From positions 1-44,912 of the forward strand of contig ONBB01000014.1 in NCBI GenBank assembly GCA_900315935.1: a stretch of DNA of 44,912 nt, given 5' to 3'. Below the pieces are notes generated by a model. The model ran no database searches. It saw only the letters and a program-made list of their open reading frames with translations, and was not told the DNA's origin. A program made the translations under genes and the position numbers. Shown here one piece after another: positions 6,404 through 13,660 of this stretch. Position 1 is the stretch's first letter. Each line of letters opens with the position of its first letter. The DNA comes from an uncultured Bacteroidales bacterium. Lineage in GTDB: Bacteria > Bacteroidota > Bacteroidia > Bacteroidales > P3.

Positions 6404-7819
6404 TTACTTTTTGTTCATCAGGTCCTTGCACAGCATCTCCAGTATTTCGGCGCCCAGTTTCTTGGCGGCGATGGTGTTGTCGCTGTTGCGTATGAGGTAG
6501 ATTTGCGGTGTGGTCTGCACGTCGTATACCTCGCGCCAGTCCACGTTGGCCTCGCCGCCGTTGAGGTTCACCCACCGCGGGTGGTCGATGCCGTGGTCGG
6601 TGAGGAACTTCTTCCACTTGCCGGTGGTGTGCTCGTCGGGTTCGGAGAGGATGCTGAAGGCGCTCATTTGCAGCGAGTCGGCATATTGTTCGTATACCTT
6701 GTAGACGGCGGGTATGATGTCGCGGCAGTGGCCGCAGGTGGGGCTCCAGAAGAGCAGCAGCGTGTATTCGCCCGGCATGTGGTGCAGCGAGTGGGCGCGG
6801 CGCAGGGTGTCGAACAGGATAAGCTCCGGCGCCACCTTGCCCACCAGTAGCCGTTCCCACTTGGTGGCGCGCTCCACCTCCTTGTCGATGCCCGAGGGCG
6901 ACATCCAGAATGCCTTGCCGGTCTCGTAGTAGCGCTTCACCAGGTGTACATACACTTCGTCGTAGACCATGATTTTGCTTTGCAGGAACTTCTCGGTCAT
7001 GGTGTGCACCAGCCACTTGAACACCTCCGGCGCCGGCTCCGAGCGGTCGATTACCGAATCCAGCAGCGGGCATATCATCGACGGCGGCATGCGGTTCATG
7101 TGCACGTCCACATACTCCATCACGCGGCGGTAGAAGACGCTTTCGGGGGTGCGGATGATGAAATTGTCGTCCAGCGGCACGTTGTCGAAGTAGTGCGCCA
7201 TCAGCCAGTCGAAGCGCTCGCGGGGCTCCATCGGCGAGCCGTCGGGGCGGTGGGTGGGGATGTCTACATCCTTGGTGGCGAGCATCATGCGCGAAATCAT
7301 GGACTTGGGATGCTGTTCGATGAAGGCCATGCGGGCACTGTCGATGCGTTTGGTCTGGCGCGGCATGAAATCGTGGTAGAACGAGGCCGAGTCCAGCTCC
7401 GCCTGCGCCTCCTCCATCTCTTGGTATAGCAGGTCGCTCATGCGGTTGAAGCTGAAGAACAGCTCATTCTCCTTCGAGCCTTTGGCCTCGGCAGTGCGGC
7501 GCCAGTTGGCGTTGTCGACCGTCAGTGTGAAGCGGGTCTCGTCGTTGTAGATGACCAGGTCGAGGGTGCGGTCGTGGCTGTTGGTGATATAGTAGAGGCC
7601 GGGCTTGAGCTCCTTCTTCTTGTCTTCGAACACGTAGCGCCCCTTGCCGTTGTTGAAGGCCGTGTCGGTGATGTAGCGATTGTTGGCGTGGTAGTAGCAG
7701 AGCAGCATCATTGTGTCCTGGTTTCCGTTGGCCTGGAAGGTGATTTTATAGCCCTCTTTGGCACCGAAGGCTCCCAGCGGCAGCAGGATTGTCATTATCA
7801 GTGGCAGGTAACGTTTCAT
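6404..7819 (-). CDS. Periplasmic thioredoxin-like protein (TlpA/DUF4369 type)
   Basis: A signal peptide (MKRYLPLIMTILLPLGAFGA) precedes a beta-rich N-terminal domain of the kind fused to thioredoxins in Bacteroidetes (DUF4369/DUF5106-like). A long helical middle and a C-terminal thioredoxin fold follow. The redox motif is CGHC, in FWSPTCGHCRDIIPAVYKVYEQY, with a cis-proline loop TTPQIYLI. Such proteins handle disulfide exchange in the periplasm; the substrate is unknown. Start 7819 was chosen because it gives a clean signal peptide 14-20 bases from the -7 box. It leads a two-gene unit with dcp and is divergent from tex. Confidence 0.88.
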   Translation of the reverse strand: MKRYLPLIMTILLPLGAFGAKEGYKITFQANGNQDTMMLLCYYHANNRYITDTAFNNGKGRYVFEDKKKELKPGLYYITNSHDRTLDLVIYNDETRFTLTVDNANWRRTAEAKGSKENELFFSFNRMSDLLYQEMEEAQAELDSASFYHDFMPRQTKRIDSARMAFIEQHPKSMISRMMLATKDVDIPTHRPDGSPMEPRERFDWLMAHYFDNVPLDDNFIIRTPESVFYRRVMEYVDVHMNRMPPSMICPLLDSVIDRSEPAPEVFKWLVHTMTEKFLQSKIMVYDEVYVHLVKRYYETGKAFWMSPSGIDKEVERATKWERLLVGKVAPELILFDTLRRAHSLHHMPGEYTLLLFWSPTCGHCRDIIPAVYKVYEQYADSLQMSAFSILSEPDEHTTGKWKKFLTDHGIDHPRWVNLNGGEANVDWREVYDVQTTPQIYLIRNSDNTIAAKKLGAEILEMLCKDLMNKK

Positions 7820-7837
7820 TGTTTTGTTCGTTTTTGT

Positions 7838-7845
7838 CAAAGGTA
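7838..7845 (-). promoter_or_regulatory. Promoter -7 box of the thioredoxin-dcp unit
   Basis: Minus-strand TACCTTTG, about 20 bases upstream of the ATG at 7819. Confidence 0.65.
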
Positions 7846-7898
7846 ACGTGCGCGCCTGCGATTTATTGTATCCATTTGGCCATGTCGGTCAAAAGTTG

Positions 7899-7906
7899 TA
7901 TCTTTG
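7899..7906 (+). promoter_or_regulatory. Promoter -7 box of tex
   Basis: TATCTTTG ends six bases before the tex ATG, so the transcript should be leaderless or nearly so. Upstream GTCGGTCAAAAGTTG resembles other promoters in the window. Confidence 0.75.
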
Positions 7907-7911
7907 CCGCT

Positions 7912-10020
7912 ATGAATTACGCCACGATAATAGCCAAACGGCTGGAACTCAACCAGCGACAGGTGGAGAAGACCATCGAACTTCTGGAACAGGGGGCCAC
8001 GGTGCCCTTTATCGCACGCTACCGCAAGGAGGCCACCGGCAGCCTCAACGAGGTGCAGATTGCCGCCATCCGCGACCTGCTGCTCAAGCTGAAGGAGCTG
8101 GACAAGCGCCGCGAGGCCGTCCTGCAGAGCATCGACGAGCAGGGCAAGCTGACTGCTGAACTGAAGCAGCAGATTGAGGCCGCGGAGACACTGACCGACC
8201 TGGAGGACCTCTACCTGCCCTACCGCCCCAAGCGCCGCACCCGCGCCACCATCGCCATCGAGAAGGGCTACGAACCCTTGGCCGACGCCATTATGAGCGG
8301 AAAATGGAAGGAGGAGAGTGGGAAGTGCAGTGAGGAGGAACTGCAGTATGCGCGCGACATCATAGCCGAGCGCATCAGCGACGATGCTACGGTGCGCAAC
8401 CGCGTGCGCAACATCTTCCGCCGCAGGGCGATGCTCACCTCCACGCTGGCGCGTGGCGTGAAGGAAGGCGACGAGCGGGTGGGCAAGTTCGAGTCGTGGC
8501 TCGACTGGAAGGAACCCATCTCCAAGGCACCCTCGCACCGCGTGCTGGCCCTGTTGCGCGGCGAGGAGGCCGGTGTGCTCAGTGTGCATGTGCGGCCGGA
8601 GAAGGTGGAGAGTGGGGAGTGGAAAGCGGAAAGTGGAAAGTGGCGGATGGAAAGCAAGGATTGCGCCGAACAAATCGCCTTGGCGGCCGAGGATGCGTAC
8701 AAACGGCTGATAGAGCCCAGTATCGAGACCGAGTTCCGCAACCAGCTGAAGGAGAAGGCCGACCGCGAGGCCATCCGTGTCTTTGCCGACAATCTGCGCC
8801 AGCTACTGCTGGCCGCGCCGCTGGGTCAGAAGCGCACCCTGGCCATCGACCCGGGCTTCCGCACCGGCTGCAAGGTGGTCTGCCTCGACGCCCAGGGGCA
8901 GCTGCTACACAACGAGACCATATACCCCTTCACATCGGTGCGCGAGGAGCGCGCCGCCGTCAACAAACTCGAGGCGCTGGTGGAGGCATTCCAGATAGAA
9001 GCCATCGCCATCGGCAACGGCACCGCCGGCCGCGAGACCGAGGAGGTGGTGCAGCGCTGCCGCTTTAAGAACAAGGTGGTGGCCGTCAGCGTGAGCGAAG
9101 CCGGCGCCTCCGTCTACAGTGCCAGCGACGTGGCGCGGAAGGAGTTCCCCGACTACGACGTAACCGTGCGCGGCGCCGTCAGCATAGGGCGCCGCCTGAT
9201 GGACCCCCTCTCCGAGCTGGTCAAGATAGACCCCAAGAGCATCGGCGTGGGACAGTACCAGCACGACGTGGACCAGAAGATGCTCTCCGCCTCGCTGGCC
9301 GACGTGGTCGAGAGCTGCGTCAACAGCGTTGGGGTCGAGCTCAACACCGCTAGCCGCGAACTGCTGGCCTACGTCAGCGGCATAGGTCCCGCCCTGGCCG
9401 ACAAGATAGTGGACCACCGCAACCGCAACGGCGCCTTCGCCGACCGCCAGCAGTTGAAGAAGGTCAAGGGGCTTGGCGACAAAGCCTTCGAGCAGTGCGC
9501 CGGCTTCCTGCGGGTGCGTGAGAGCGGCAACCCGCTGGACCGCAGTGCGGTGCATCCCGAGCGCTACGCCCTCGTGGAGCGTATGGCCAAGAGCGTCGGC
9601 GCCGACGTGGAGGCATTGATGAAGGACCGGGAGCTGCGCGGCAGGATCCGGCTCGACGATTTCGTGGGCGGCGACTGCGGACTGCCCACCCTGCAGGACA
9701 TCATGCGCGAGCTGGAGAAACCCGGACTGGACCCGCGCGCCAAGTTCGAGGTGTTCGAGTTCGACAAGAGTGTTACGCGCCTCGAAGACGTGAAGGAGGG
9801 CATGGTGCTGCCCGGCATTGTAACCAACATCACGGCCTTCGGTGCCTTTGTCGACATCGGAGTGCACCAGGACGGACTGGTGCATGTGAGCCAGATGGCC
9901 AACCGCCGCGTGAGCGACCCCGCCGAGGTGGTACACCTGCACCAGCACCTGAAGGTCAAGGTGCTGGAAGTAGACCTGCGGCGCCGCCGCATCAGCCTGA
10001 CACTGAAAGGGGTGGAATAA
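7912..10020 (+). CDS. tex: Tex-family RNA-binding transcription accessory protein
   Basis: A 702-aa cytosolic protein with the full Tex order: N-terminal helical region (VPFIARYRKEATGSLNE), YqgF-like RNase H fold (LAIDPGFRTGCKVVCLD), HhH domain (SGIGPALADKIVDHR, LKKVKGLGDKAFEQCAGFLR), and C-terminal S1 domain (VLPGIVTNITAFGAFVDIG...GLVHVSQMA). Tex contacts RNA polymerase and nucleic acid and influences transcription. Two loops, near 8298-8340 and 8602-8660, are rewritten in a simple GTGGAAAGTGGAA-like repeat, giving residues such as ESGEWKAESGKWRMES. The start at 7912 matches the family N-terminus and lies directly after the promoter box. A perfect-palindrome terminator follows. Confidence 0.95.
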   Translation: MNYATIIAKRLELNQRQVEKTIELLEQGATVPFIARYRKEATGSLNEVQIAAIRDLLLKLKELDKRREAVLQSIDEQGKLTAELKQQIEAAETLTDLEDLYLPYRPKRRTRATIAIEKGYEPLADAIMSGKWKEESGKCSEEELQYARDIIAERISDDATVRNRVRNIFRRRAMLTSTLARGVKEGDERVGKFESWLDWKEPISKAPSHRVLALLRGEEAGVLSVHVRPEKVESGEWKAESGKWRMESKDCAEQIALAAEDAYKRLIEPSIETEFRNQLKEKADREAIRVFADNLRQLLLAAPLGQKRTLAIDPGFRTGCKVVCLDAQGQLLHNETIYPFTSVREERAAVNKLEALVEAFQIEAIAIGNGTAGRETEEVVQRCRFKNKVVAVSVSEAGASVYSASDVARKEFPDYDVTVRGAVSIGRRLMDPLSELVKIDPKSIGVGQYQHDVDQKMLSASLADVVESCVNSVGVELNTASRELLAYVSGIGPALADKIVDHRNRNGAFADRQQLKKVKGLGDKAFEQCAGFLRVRESGNPLDRSAVHPERYALVERMAKSVGADVEALMKDRELRGRIRLDDFVGGDCGLPTLQDIMRELEKPGLDPRAKFEVFEFDKSVTRLEDVKEGMVLPGIVTNITAFGAFVDIGVHQDGLVHVSQMANRRVSDPAEVVHLHQHLKVKVLEVDLRRRRISLTLKGVE

Positions 10021-10021
10021 A

Positions 10022-10051
10022 AAGAAAGCCGCATCGCGATGCGGCTTTCTT
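10022..10051. terminator. Bidirectional terminator between tex and tRNA-Asn
   Basis: Perfect palindrome centred on CGCATCGCGATGCG with AAGAAAG/CTTTCTT flanks. It ends tex on the plus strand and the tRNA transcript on the minus strand. Confidence 0.9.
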
Positions 10052-10056
10052 CTTGG

Positions 10057-10130
10057 CTCCCCCTGCTGGACTTGAACCAGCGACCCTCTGATTAACAGTC
10101 AGATGCTCTAACCAACTGAGCTAAGGAGGA
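10057..10130 (-). tRNA. tRNA-Asn (GTT)
   Basis: A full cloverleaf reads on the minus strand. The acceptor stem TCCTCCT pairs with AGGGGGA, the D-loop is AGCTCAGTTGGTTAGAGC, the anticodon GTT (complement of 10094-10096) lies in loop CTGTTAA, and the T-arm has GGTTCAAGTCC. CCA is encoded after the G discriminator (10054-10056). Confidence 0.97.
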
Positions 10131-10188
10131 ATATTTTCAATCTCAATGTTCTCTTGGCGACGGGGGCCTGTTCTCTTGAAATCGGGTG

Positions 10189-10196
10189 CAAAAGTA
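10189..10196 (-). promoter_or_regulatory. Promoter of tRNA-Asn
   Basis: Minus-strand TACTTTTG about 60 bases upstream of the tRNA, with CGGAAAAGTGTG before it. The rest of 10197-10540 shows no convincing gene. Confidence 0.7.
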
Positions 10197-10547
10197 CACA
10201 CTTTTCCGATACTGACCAAATTTTTTTTGAAATATTTTTCAAATCGTATGCCAACATGCTGTAATATAGTGTGCTAGTGCCTGCATATTTTAGTGCTATC
10301 TTGGACGAAAAGCGTGGCTTTGCGAGGGCATCGGCGGCTATTTGGGCTGCGATTTGCATCGTACAACATGCTGTATCGGCAGTTTTTCTGTATAAGTATA
10401 TGTGTAACAGAGTGGTAATGTGAATGCGGTGCAGAGGTGAAATGTTAAAAATGAGGTTGGGAGTGTTAAAAGATGTTAAGTACCATTGTAGGCGACGTTG
10501 TAGTATATACAGGGGGGATTGTAGGGACCAAGTCTTACTATACTCTT

Positions 10548-10583
10548 TGTTCGGTCGGGAGGCCGGACAGGATGGCTTTTTTA
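10548..10583 (+). promoter_or_regulatory. Hairpin upstream of the DUF6266 gene
   Basis: A nine-bp stem (10548-10556 with 10561-10569, two G-U pairs) is closed by a GGGA tetraloop. T6 follows seven bases later. It could be a leader hairpin or weak terminator; a TACTCTTTG string at 10541-10549 overlaps its 5' side. Confidence 0.4.
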
Positions 10584-10612
10584 TCTGTTAATCAATTAAA
10601 ATATAATACATT

Positions 10613-11632
10613 ATGGCAAAATTGGACAATGGAATCCTTGGGGGATTCAGTGGTAAGGTGGGTACCGTGATAGGGTACCGTTGGCGCGACAGGTGGTGTG
10701 TGCGCGCTCGGCCGACGCATGTGCACAATCCGCGCACGGCGGCGCAGACGGCGCACCGGATGCTGTTCCGCGAGATGGTGCAGCTGGCCGGCGCGCTGAA
10801 GGAGGGGTTGCGTATCGGGCTGAAAGCCAGGGCCGACCGCGACGGGATGACGGAGATGAACGCTTTCTGCCGCTTGAACTGGCGCGAGGGCGGCCGTCCC
10901 GACTACGGGCAACTCCGCGTGAGCGAAGGGCCGGTGGCGCCCGTGCGCTTCGGCGCGGCGCGCCTGGAAGGCGACGTGCTGCGGGTGGCGTTCGAGAAGA
11001 ATCCCACGGGCAGGCAGGTGTGCGGGAGCGACGGCGTGCGCCTGCTGGTATTCAATGCCGTGCGCCGCCAGAGTGTGCTCACCCAGGCCGTCGCGCGCCG
11101 CAGCGGCTCGCTTGCCGTGGCCCTGCCCACCGGCTGGGCAGCGGAGGAGCTGCATGTGTATGCTTTCGCGCAGGATGCCGCGGGGCGCTGCTCGGGGAGC
11201 GAGTATGTCCGCCTTCAGCCGCTAGATGAGCCCCCGGCGGCGGGTTTGGAAGAAAAAAAATCCACGATGTCGGTAAAAAAGTGTATCTTTGCAGGTGAAA
11301 ACAAGTCGGAAATGAAACGGCAAGACAAAGATAACGTGCTGAATATCATACGTACAACGGTCAGAAGAAGCGAGCCGGATGCGGAGATAATCCTGTATGG
11401 GTCGCGAGCCCGTGGCGATGCGCGCGAGGACTCGGACTGGGATGTCATTGTGTTGCTGAACAAGCCCGAGATGCGCCATTCGGACCGCTACGAGATAGCC
11501 TGCGACCTTTGGGAAGAGGGGTTTGATATCGGCGAGGAAATCAATGCCTTCGTCTATACTCACGCCCAGTGGAATGCGGCTCCGCCGTCGCTTTTTAAAT
11601 ACAATGTAAGAGAGGAGGGAATAAGACTATGA
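10613..11632 (+). CDS. DUF6266-family protein running in frame into an MNT nucleotidyltransferase
   Basis: Residues 1 to about 210 match the Bacteroidetes DUF6266 pattern: start MAKLDNGILGGFSGKVGTVIG, a tryptophan/arginine segment, NPRTAAQ, then RADRDGMTEMNAF and beta-rich repeats. DUF6266 proteins are of unknown function. The frame then continues without a stop through a linker (EEKKSTMSVKKCIFAGENKSE) into a complete minimal nucleotidyltransferase. The linker DNA contains a promoter box TATCTTTG (about 11282-11289) and a good start at 11311, so the nucleotidyltransferase is probably expressed on its own and the fusion arose by loss of the DUF6266 stop. A genuine fusion cannot be excluded. 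Confidence 0.75.
   Translation: MAKLDNGILGGFSGKVGTVIGYRWRDRWCVRARPTHVHNPRTAAQTAHRMLFREMVQLAGALKEGLRIGLKARADRDGMTEMNAFCRLNWREGGRPDYGQLRVSEGPVAPVRFGAARLEGDVLRVAFEKNPTGRQVCGSDGVRLLVFNAVRRQSVLTQAVARRSGSLAVALPTGWAAEELHVYAFAQDAAGRCSGSEYVRLQPLDEPPAAGLEEKKSTMSVKKCIFAGENKSEMKRQDKDNVLNIIRTTVRRSEPDAEIILYGSRARGDAREDSDWDVIVLLNKPEMRHSDRYEIACDLWEEGFDIGEEINAFVYTHAQWNAAPPSLFKYNVREEGIRL
11282..11290 (+). promoter_or_regulatory. Internal promoter of the MNT-HEPN operon
   Basis: TATCTTTGC preceded by GTCGGTAAAAAAGTG, almost the same module as the tex promoter. It lies about 20 bases before the ATG at 11311. Confidence 0.7.
11311..11632 (+). CDS. MNT-type nucleotidyltransferase, putative antitoxin
   Basis: A 106-aa minimal nucleotidyltransferase with the GSRARGDAREDSDWDVIVLL motif (GSxARG plus DxD) that binds nucleotide and metal. 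In MNT-HEPN toxin-antitoxin systems this enzyme neutralises the HEPN ribonuclease, in studied cases by adding AMP to the toxin. Its stop overlaps the HEPN start (ATGA), the classical operon arrangement. It is in frame with the upstream DUF6266 gene; the separate start is chosen from the embedded promoter and from family length. Confidence 0.85.
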
Positions 11633-12027
11633 GTTTGACCGATGAAGAGCGCAGGGCGATAGTGGAATACCGCATAGAGAAGGCCCGTGTGGCGGTGGAA
11701 GACGTGGAGCAGGTGTCGAGCTTGAAACGCTGGAGTGCGGCTGCAAACCGTATGTATTACGCTCTGTACTATGCGGCAACGGCATTGCTGATAGCCAACG
11801 GCTATGTGTGTCGTACCCATACAGGCATGATCACGTTGTTGCATAAACATTTTGTTCTTAGGGGAGTGCTGACAAAAGCGGAAGGACGATTGGTGGGGAA
11901 AGTGTTTGATATACGCCAAGAGGCCGATTATGATGACTTTATAGATGCAGATGAGAATTTGATACAAGAATATTTTCCACAGGTCAAAGCCCTGGTTGAA
12001 AAGATGATATCACTGATTGAATTTTGA
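11629..12027 (+). CDS. HEPN-domain protein (UPF0332-like), putative toxin
   Basis: A 132-aa helical protein with the UPF0332-type HEPN pattern: WSAAANRMYYALYYAATALLIANGY, RTHTGMITLLHKHFVLRG, then LVGKVFDIRQEADYDDF. HEPN domains are usually metal-independent RNases with an R-x4-6-H active site; here RTHTGMITLLH supplies candidate Arg and His residues in a looser arrangement. Paired by a four-base overlap with the MNT nucleotidyltransferase, it is best read as the toxin of a two-gene system. The target RNA is unknown. The 21-bp motif at 12062-12082 follows it. Confidence 0.85.
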   Translation: MSLTDEERRAIVEYRIEKARVAVEDVEQVSSLKRWSAAANRMYYALYYAATALLIANGYVCRTHTGMITLLHKHFVLRGVLTKAEGRLVGKVFDIRQEADYDDFIDADENLIQEYFPQVKALVEKMISLIEF

Positions 12028-12061
12028 ACAGATGAAATAAAATAGATAAATAGATAGATAC

Positions 12062-12233
12062 GAGCTTGACGCTCTTGTTCTCACTCAACGAATCTGGTAA
12101 ATTCAAAACACACGAGAATAGGATGCGAAAAGTTCACGCAGTTGGCGTGGATTATTCGTTACTTATTAGTGTGAAAGGTTTACCAGAACCGGTTGAGTTA
12201 ATAAGTAGGCATTCGAGGAATCACGCCTTTCTT
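12062..12233 (+). ncRNA. Structured intergenic element with alternative hairpins
   Basis: The 310-base gap between the HEPN gene and the next gene is structured. GAGC-TTGAC-GCTC (12062-12074) sits in a 21-bp motif shared with 3217-3237. CACGC (12135-12139) can pair with GCGTG (12145-12149). The same GGCGTG (12144-12149) can instead pair with CACGCC (12222-12227), closing a long arm with TTACTTATTA/TAATAAGTA (12159-12168, 12199-12207) and an inner GGTT-TACCAG-AACC hairpin, then TTTCTT. Two exclusive pairings ending in a T-rich tract resemble an attenuator. It may instead be a dispersed palindromic repeat. No promoter box is clear on the plus strand. Confidence 0.45.
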
Positions 12234-12337
12234 CATGCCCAAATTTCAGAGAAACATCGGCTTCCAGCTCGCAAAAAAAACAAGCAGGGAAGCCGAAAAC
12301 TGCATCAAAGAGTAGGCAGCAAAAAAAACATTGAATC

Positions 12338-13585
12338 ATGAGCAAGAAAGTATTTGCAGTTATGGTGCTGGTCATTGCGATGGCAGCATTGAAGGTTTCC
12401 GCCCAGCCGGCGGTGACGTTCCACAAGGTGGGTGTGGAGGCCGGTGCTTTTATGGGCGATGACCCCTGCCTAGTGGTGCACGCAAAGTTTACGGTAAGGA
12501 ATAAGAAAGATGTTCCCATTGAGGCCTCCGCTTATTTCTATCTTGACAATGGCGAAAAGCTAAAGGATTACAATGGTTCTTATAAAACGGGGGATGGTCA
12601 AGTTAGTGTGGGTACAAATTTAAAGCCCACATATGAGTCTACTATATGGCATGATTTGAGGCTCCGAATACCTATTTCCGAACTGCATTTGTCGGAAGAG
12701 GTTACCTACAATCTCAAGGTGAAATTGATTATATGGGATAAAGGTGGAGCGAAATCTGTCGAGTTGGGGCAGAGCGAATTTGTCATTTTCTCTATTCGTA
12801 CATGGGAAAACATGAAGGGAAAATTGTACGGACAGATACAGGATTGCTCCTCGTTCGCTTTTGGAAGAAGAGAGGGGAAATGTTATTTTGAGGATAAACA
12901 GGGGATGGACATATGGGGATACGTTGGCTTGGATTTTGGAGACGAGATTGGAATGTATCGTGTAAGTACTTCTCATAGTAGAGGAGGCTATGCTTATTAT
13001 GTCTATGTTGATGATACGGATGACGATTATGTATTCCAAAAGGCGGAGAGAAGAGTGGAAACCATTAGAACACCGAGAACAATGACAATGCCTGATCCAT
13101 ATGGAGGCACCTATACTATAAATCTAGGTGATCATACAGAATTAAAAACAGTTTTTGATAAGTTGCCCAATGCCCCTAAAATGTATGTGGCCAAGAATGG
13201 CAGTAAAGTGCTGATAGAAAGGGCGCTCCCCAATGGAGGAAATGCCTTGCTGACAAGAGAAATATCGCATAATGAGGTGTTGGCAATAGACAGAAGAAAA
13301 GGCTCCTCATCTTCGGGTATATCGTATATTCCTGCGAGCACAAATAGTTCAACGGGTTCTTCCACGGTGAACTACAATTCGTCCACCTCACAGAGCAAGA
13401 CGAAAGTCCCGTGTCTGGCATGCGGGGGAAAGGGAGAGGGGGCTGATCTCATCCATTACAGACATTCGTATACAGGAGAATCACCAAAGGAATATTGCTC
13501 AAAATGTGGCACTACGGGCAATGCACACTGGCACCAAAGCGTGCGATGCGGCAAATGCAATGGCAGCAAGTACGTGTACCAATAG
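12338..13585 (+). CDS. Secreted protein with DnaJ-like zinc-binding C-terminus
   Basis: A signal peptide (MSKKVFAVMVLVIAMAALKVSAQ) is followed by an extracytoplasmic beta-rich domain (AYFYLDNGEKLKDYNGSYKT, HDLRLRIPISELHL) and a middle domain resembling small WG/lipocalin-like folds. A Ser/Thr-rich linker (about 330-360) leads to a C-terminal cysteine cluster (CLACGGKGEG, YCSKCGTTG, CGKCNGSKY). That cluster has four CxxC pairs in CxxCxGxG style, as in DnaJ zinc fingers. Zinc fingers of this type are rare outside the cytosol. I do not recognise the full-length family. It is AT-richer than its neighbours and stands alone, ending at a shared terminator. Confidence 0.75.
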   Translation: MSKKVFAVMVLVIAMAALKVSAQPAVTFHKVGVEAGAFMGDDPCLVVHAKFTVRNKKDVPIEASAYFYLDNGEKLKDYNGSYKTGDGQVSVGTNLKPTYESTIWHDLRLRIPISELHLSEEVTYNLKVKLIIWDKGGAKSVELGQSEFVIFSIRTWENMKGKLYGQIQDCSSFAFGRREGKCYFEDKQGMDIWGYVGLDFGDEIGMYRVSTSHSRGGYAYYVYVDDTDDDYVFQKAERRVETIRTPRTMTMPDPYGGTYTINLGDHTELKTVFDKLPNAPKMYVAKNGSKVLIERALPNGGNALLTREISHNEVLAIDRRKGSSSSGISYIPASTNSSTGSSTVNYNSSTSQSKTKVPCLACGGKGEGADLIHYRHSYTGESPKEYCSKCGTTGNAHWHQSVRCGKCNGSKYVYQ

Positions 13586-13607
13586 AGGAGACGGATTCGT
13601 GGACAAG

Positions 13608-13642
13608 AAGAGAGGACAGCCTGGCAGGACTGTCCTCTCTTT
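13608..13642. terminator. Bidirectional terminator between convergent genes
   Basis: Twelve-bp stem (13608-13619 with 13630-13641) with T-rich or A-rich flanks on both sides. Confidence 0.9.
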
Positions 13643-13660
13643 TGCATTGTGTGTGGGGGA

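Noticed and set aside
10108-10359. Minus-strand 83-aa frame upstream of tRNA-Asn
   Set aside because: It runs through the tRNA promoter and into the tRNA, with no recognisable domain.
12166-12519. Minus-strand 117-aa frame over the structured element
   Set aside because: Its N-terminal third is antisense to a real signal peptide gene and the remainder is the palindromic element.
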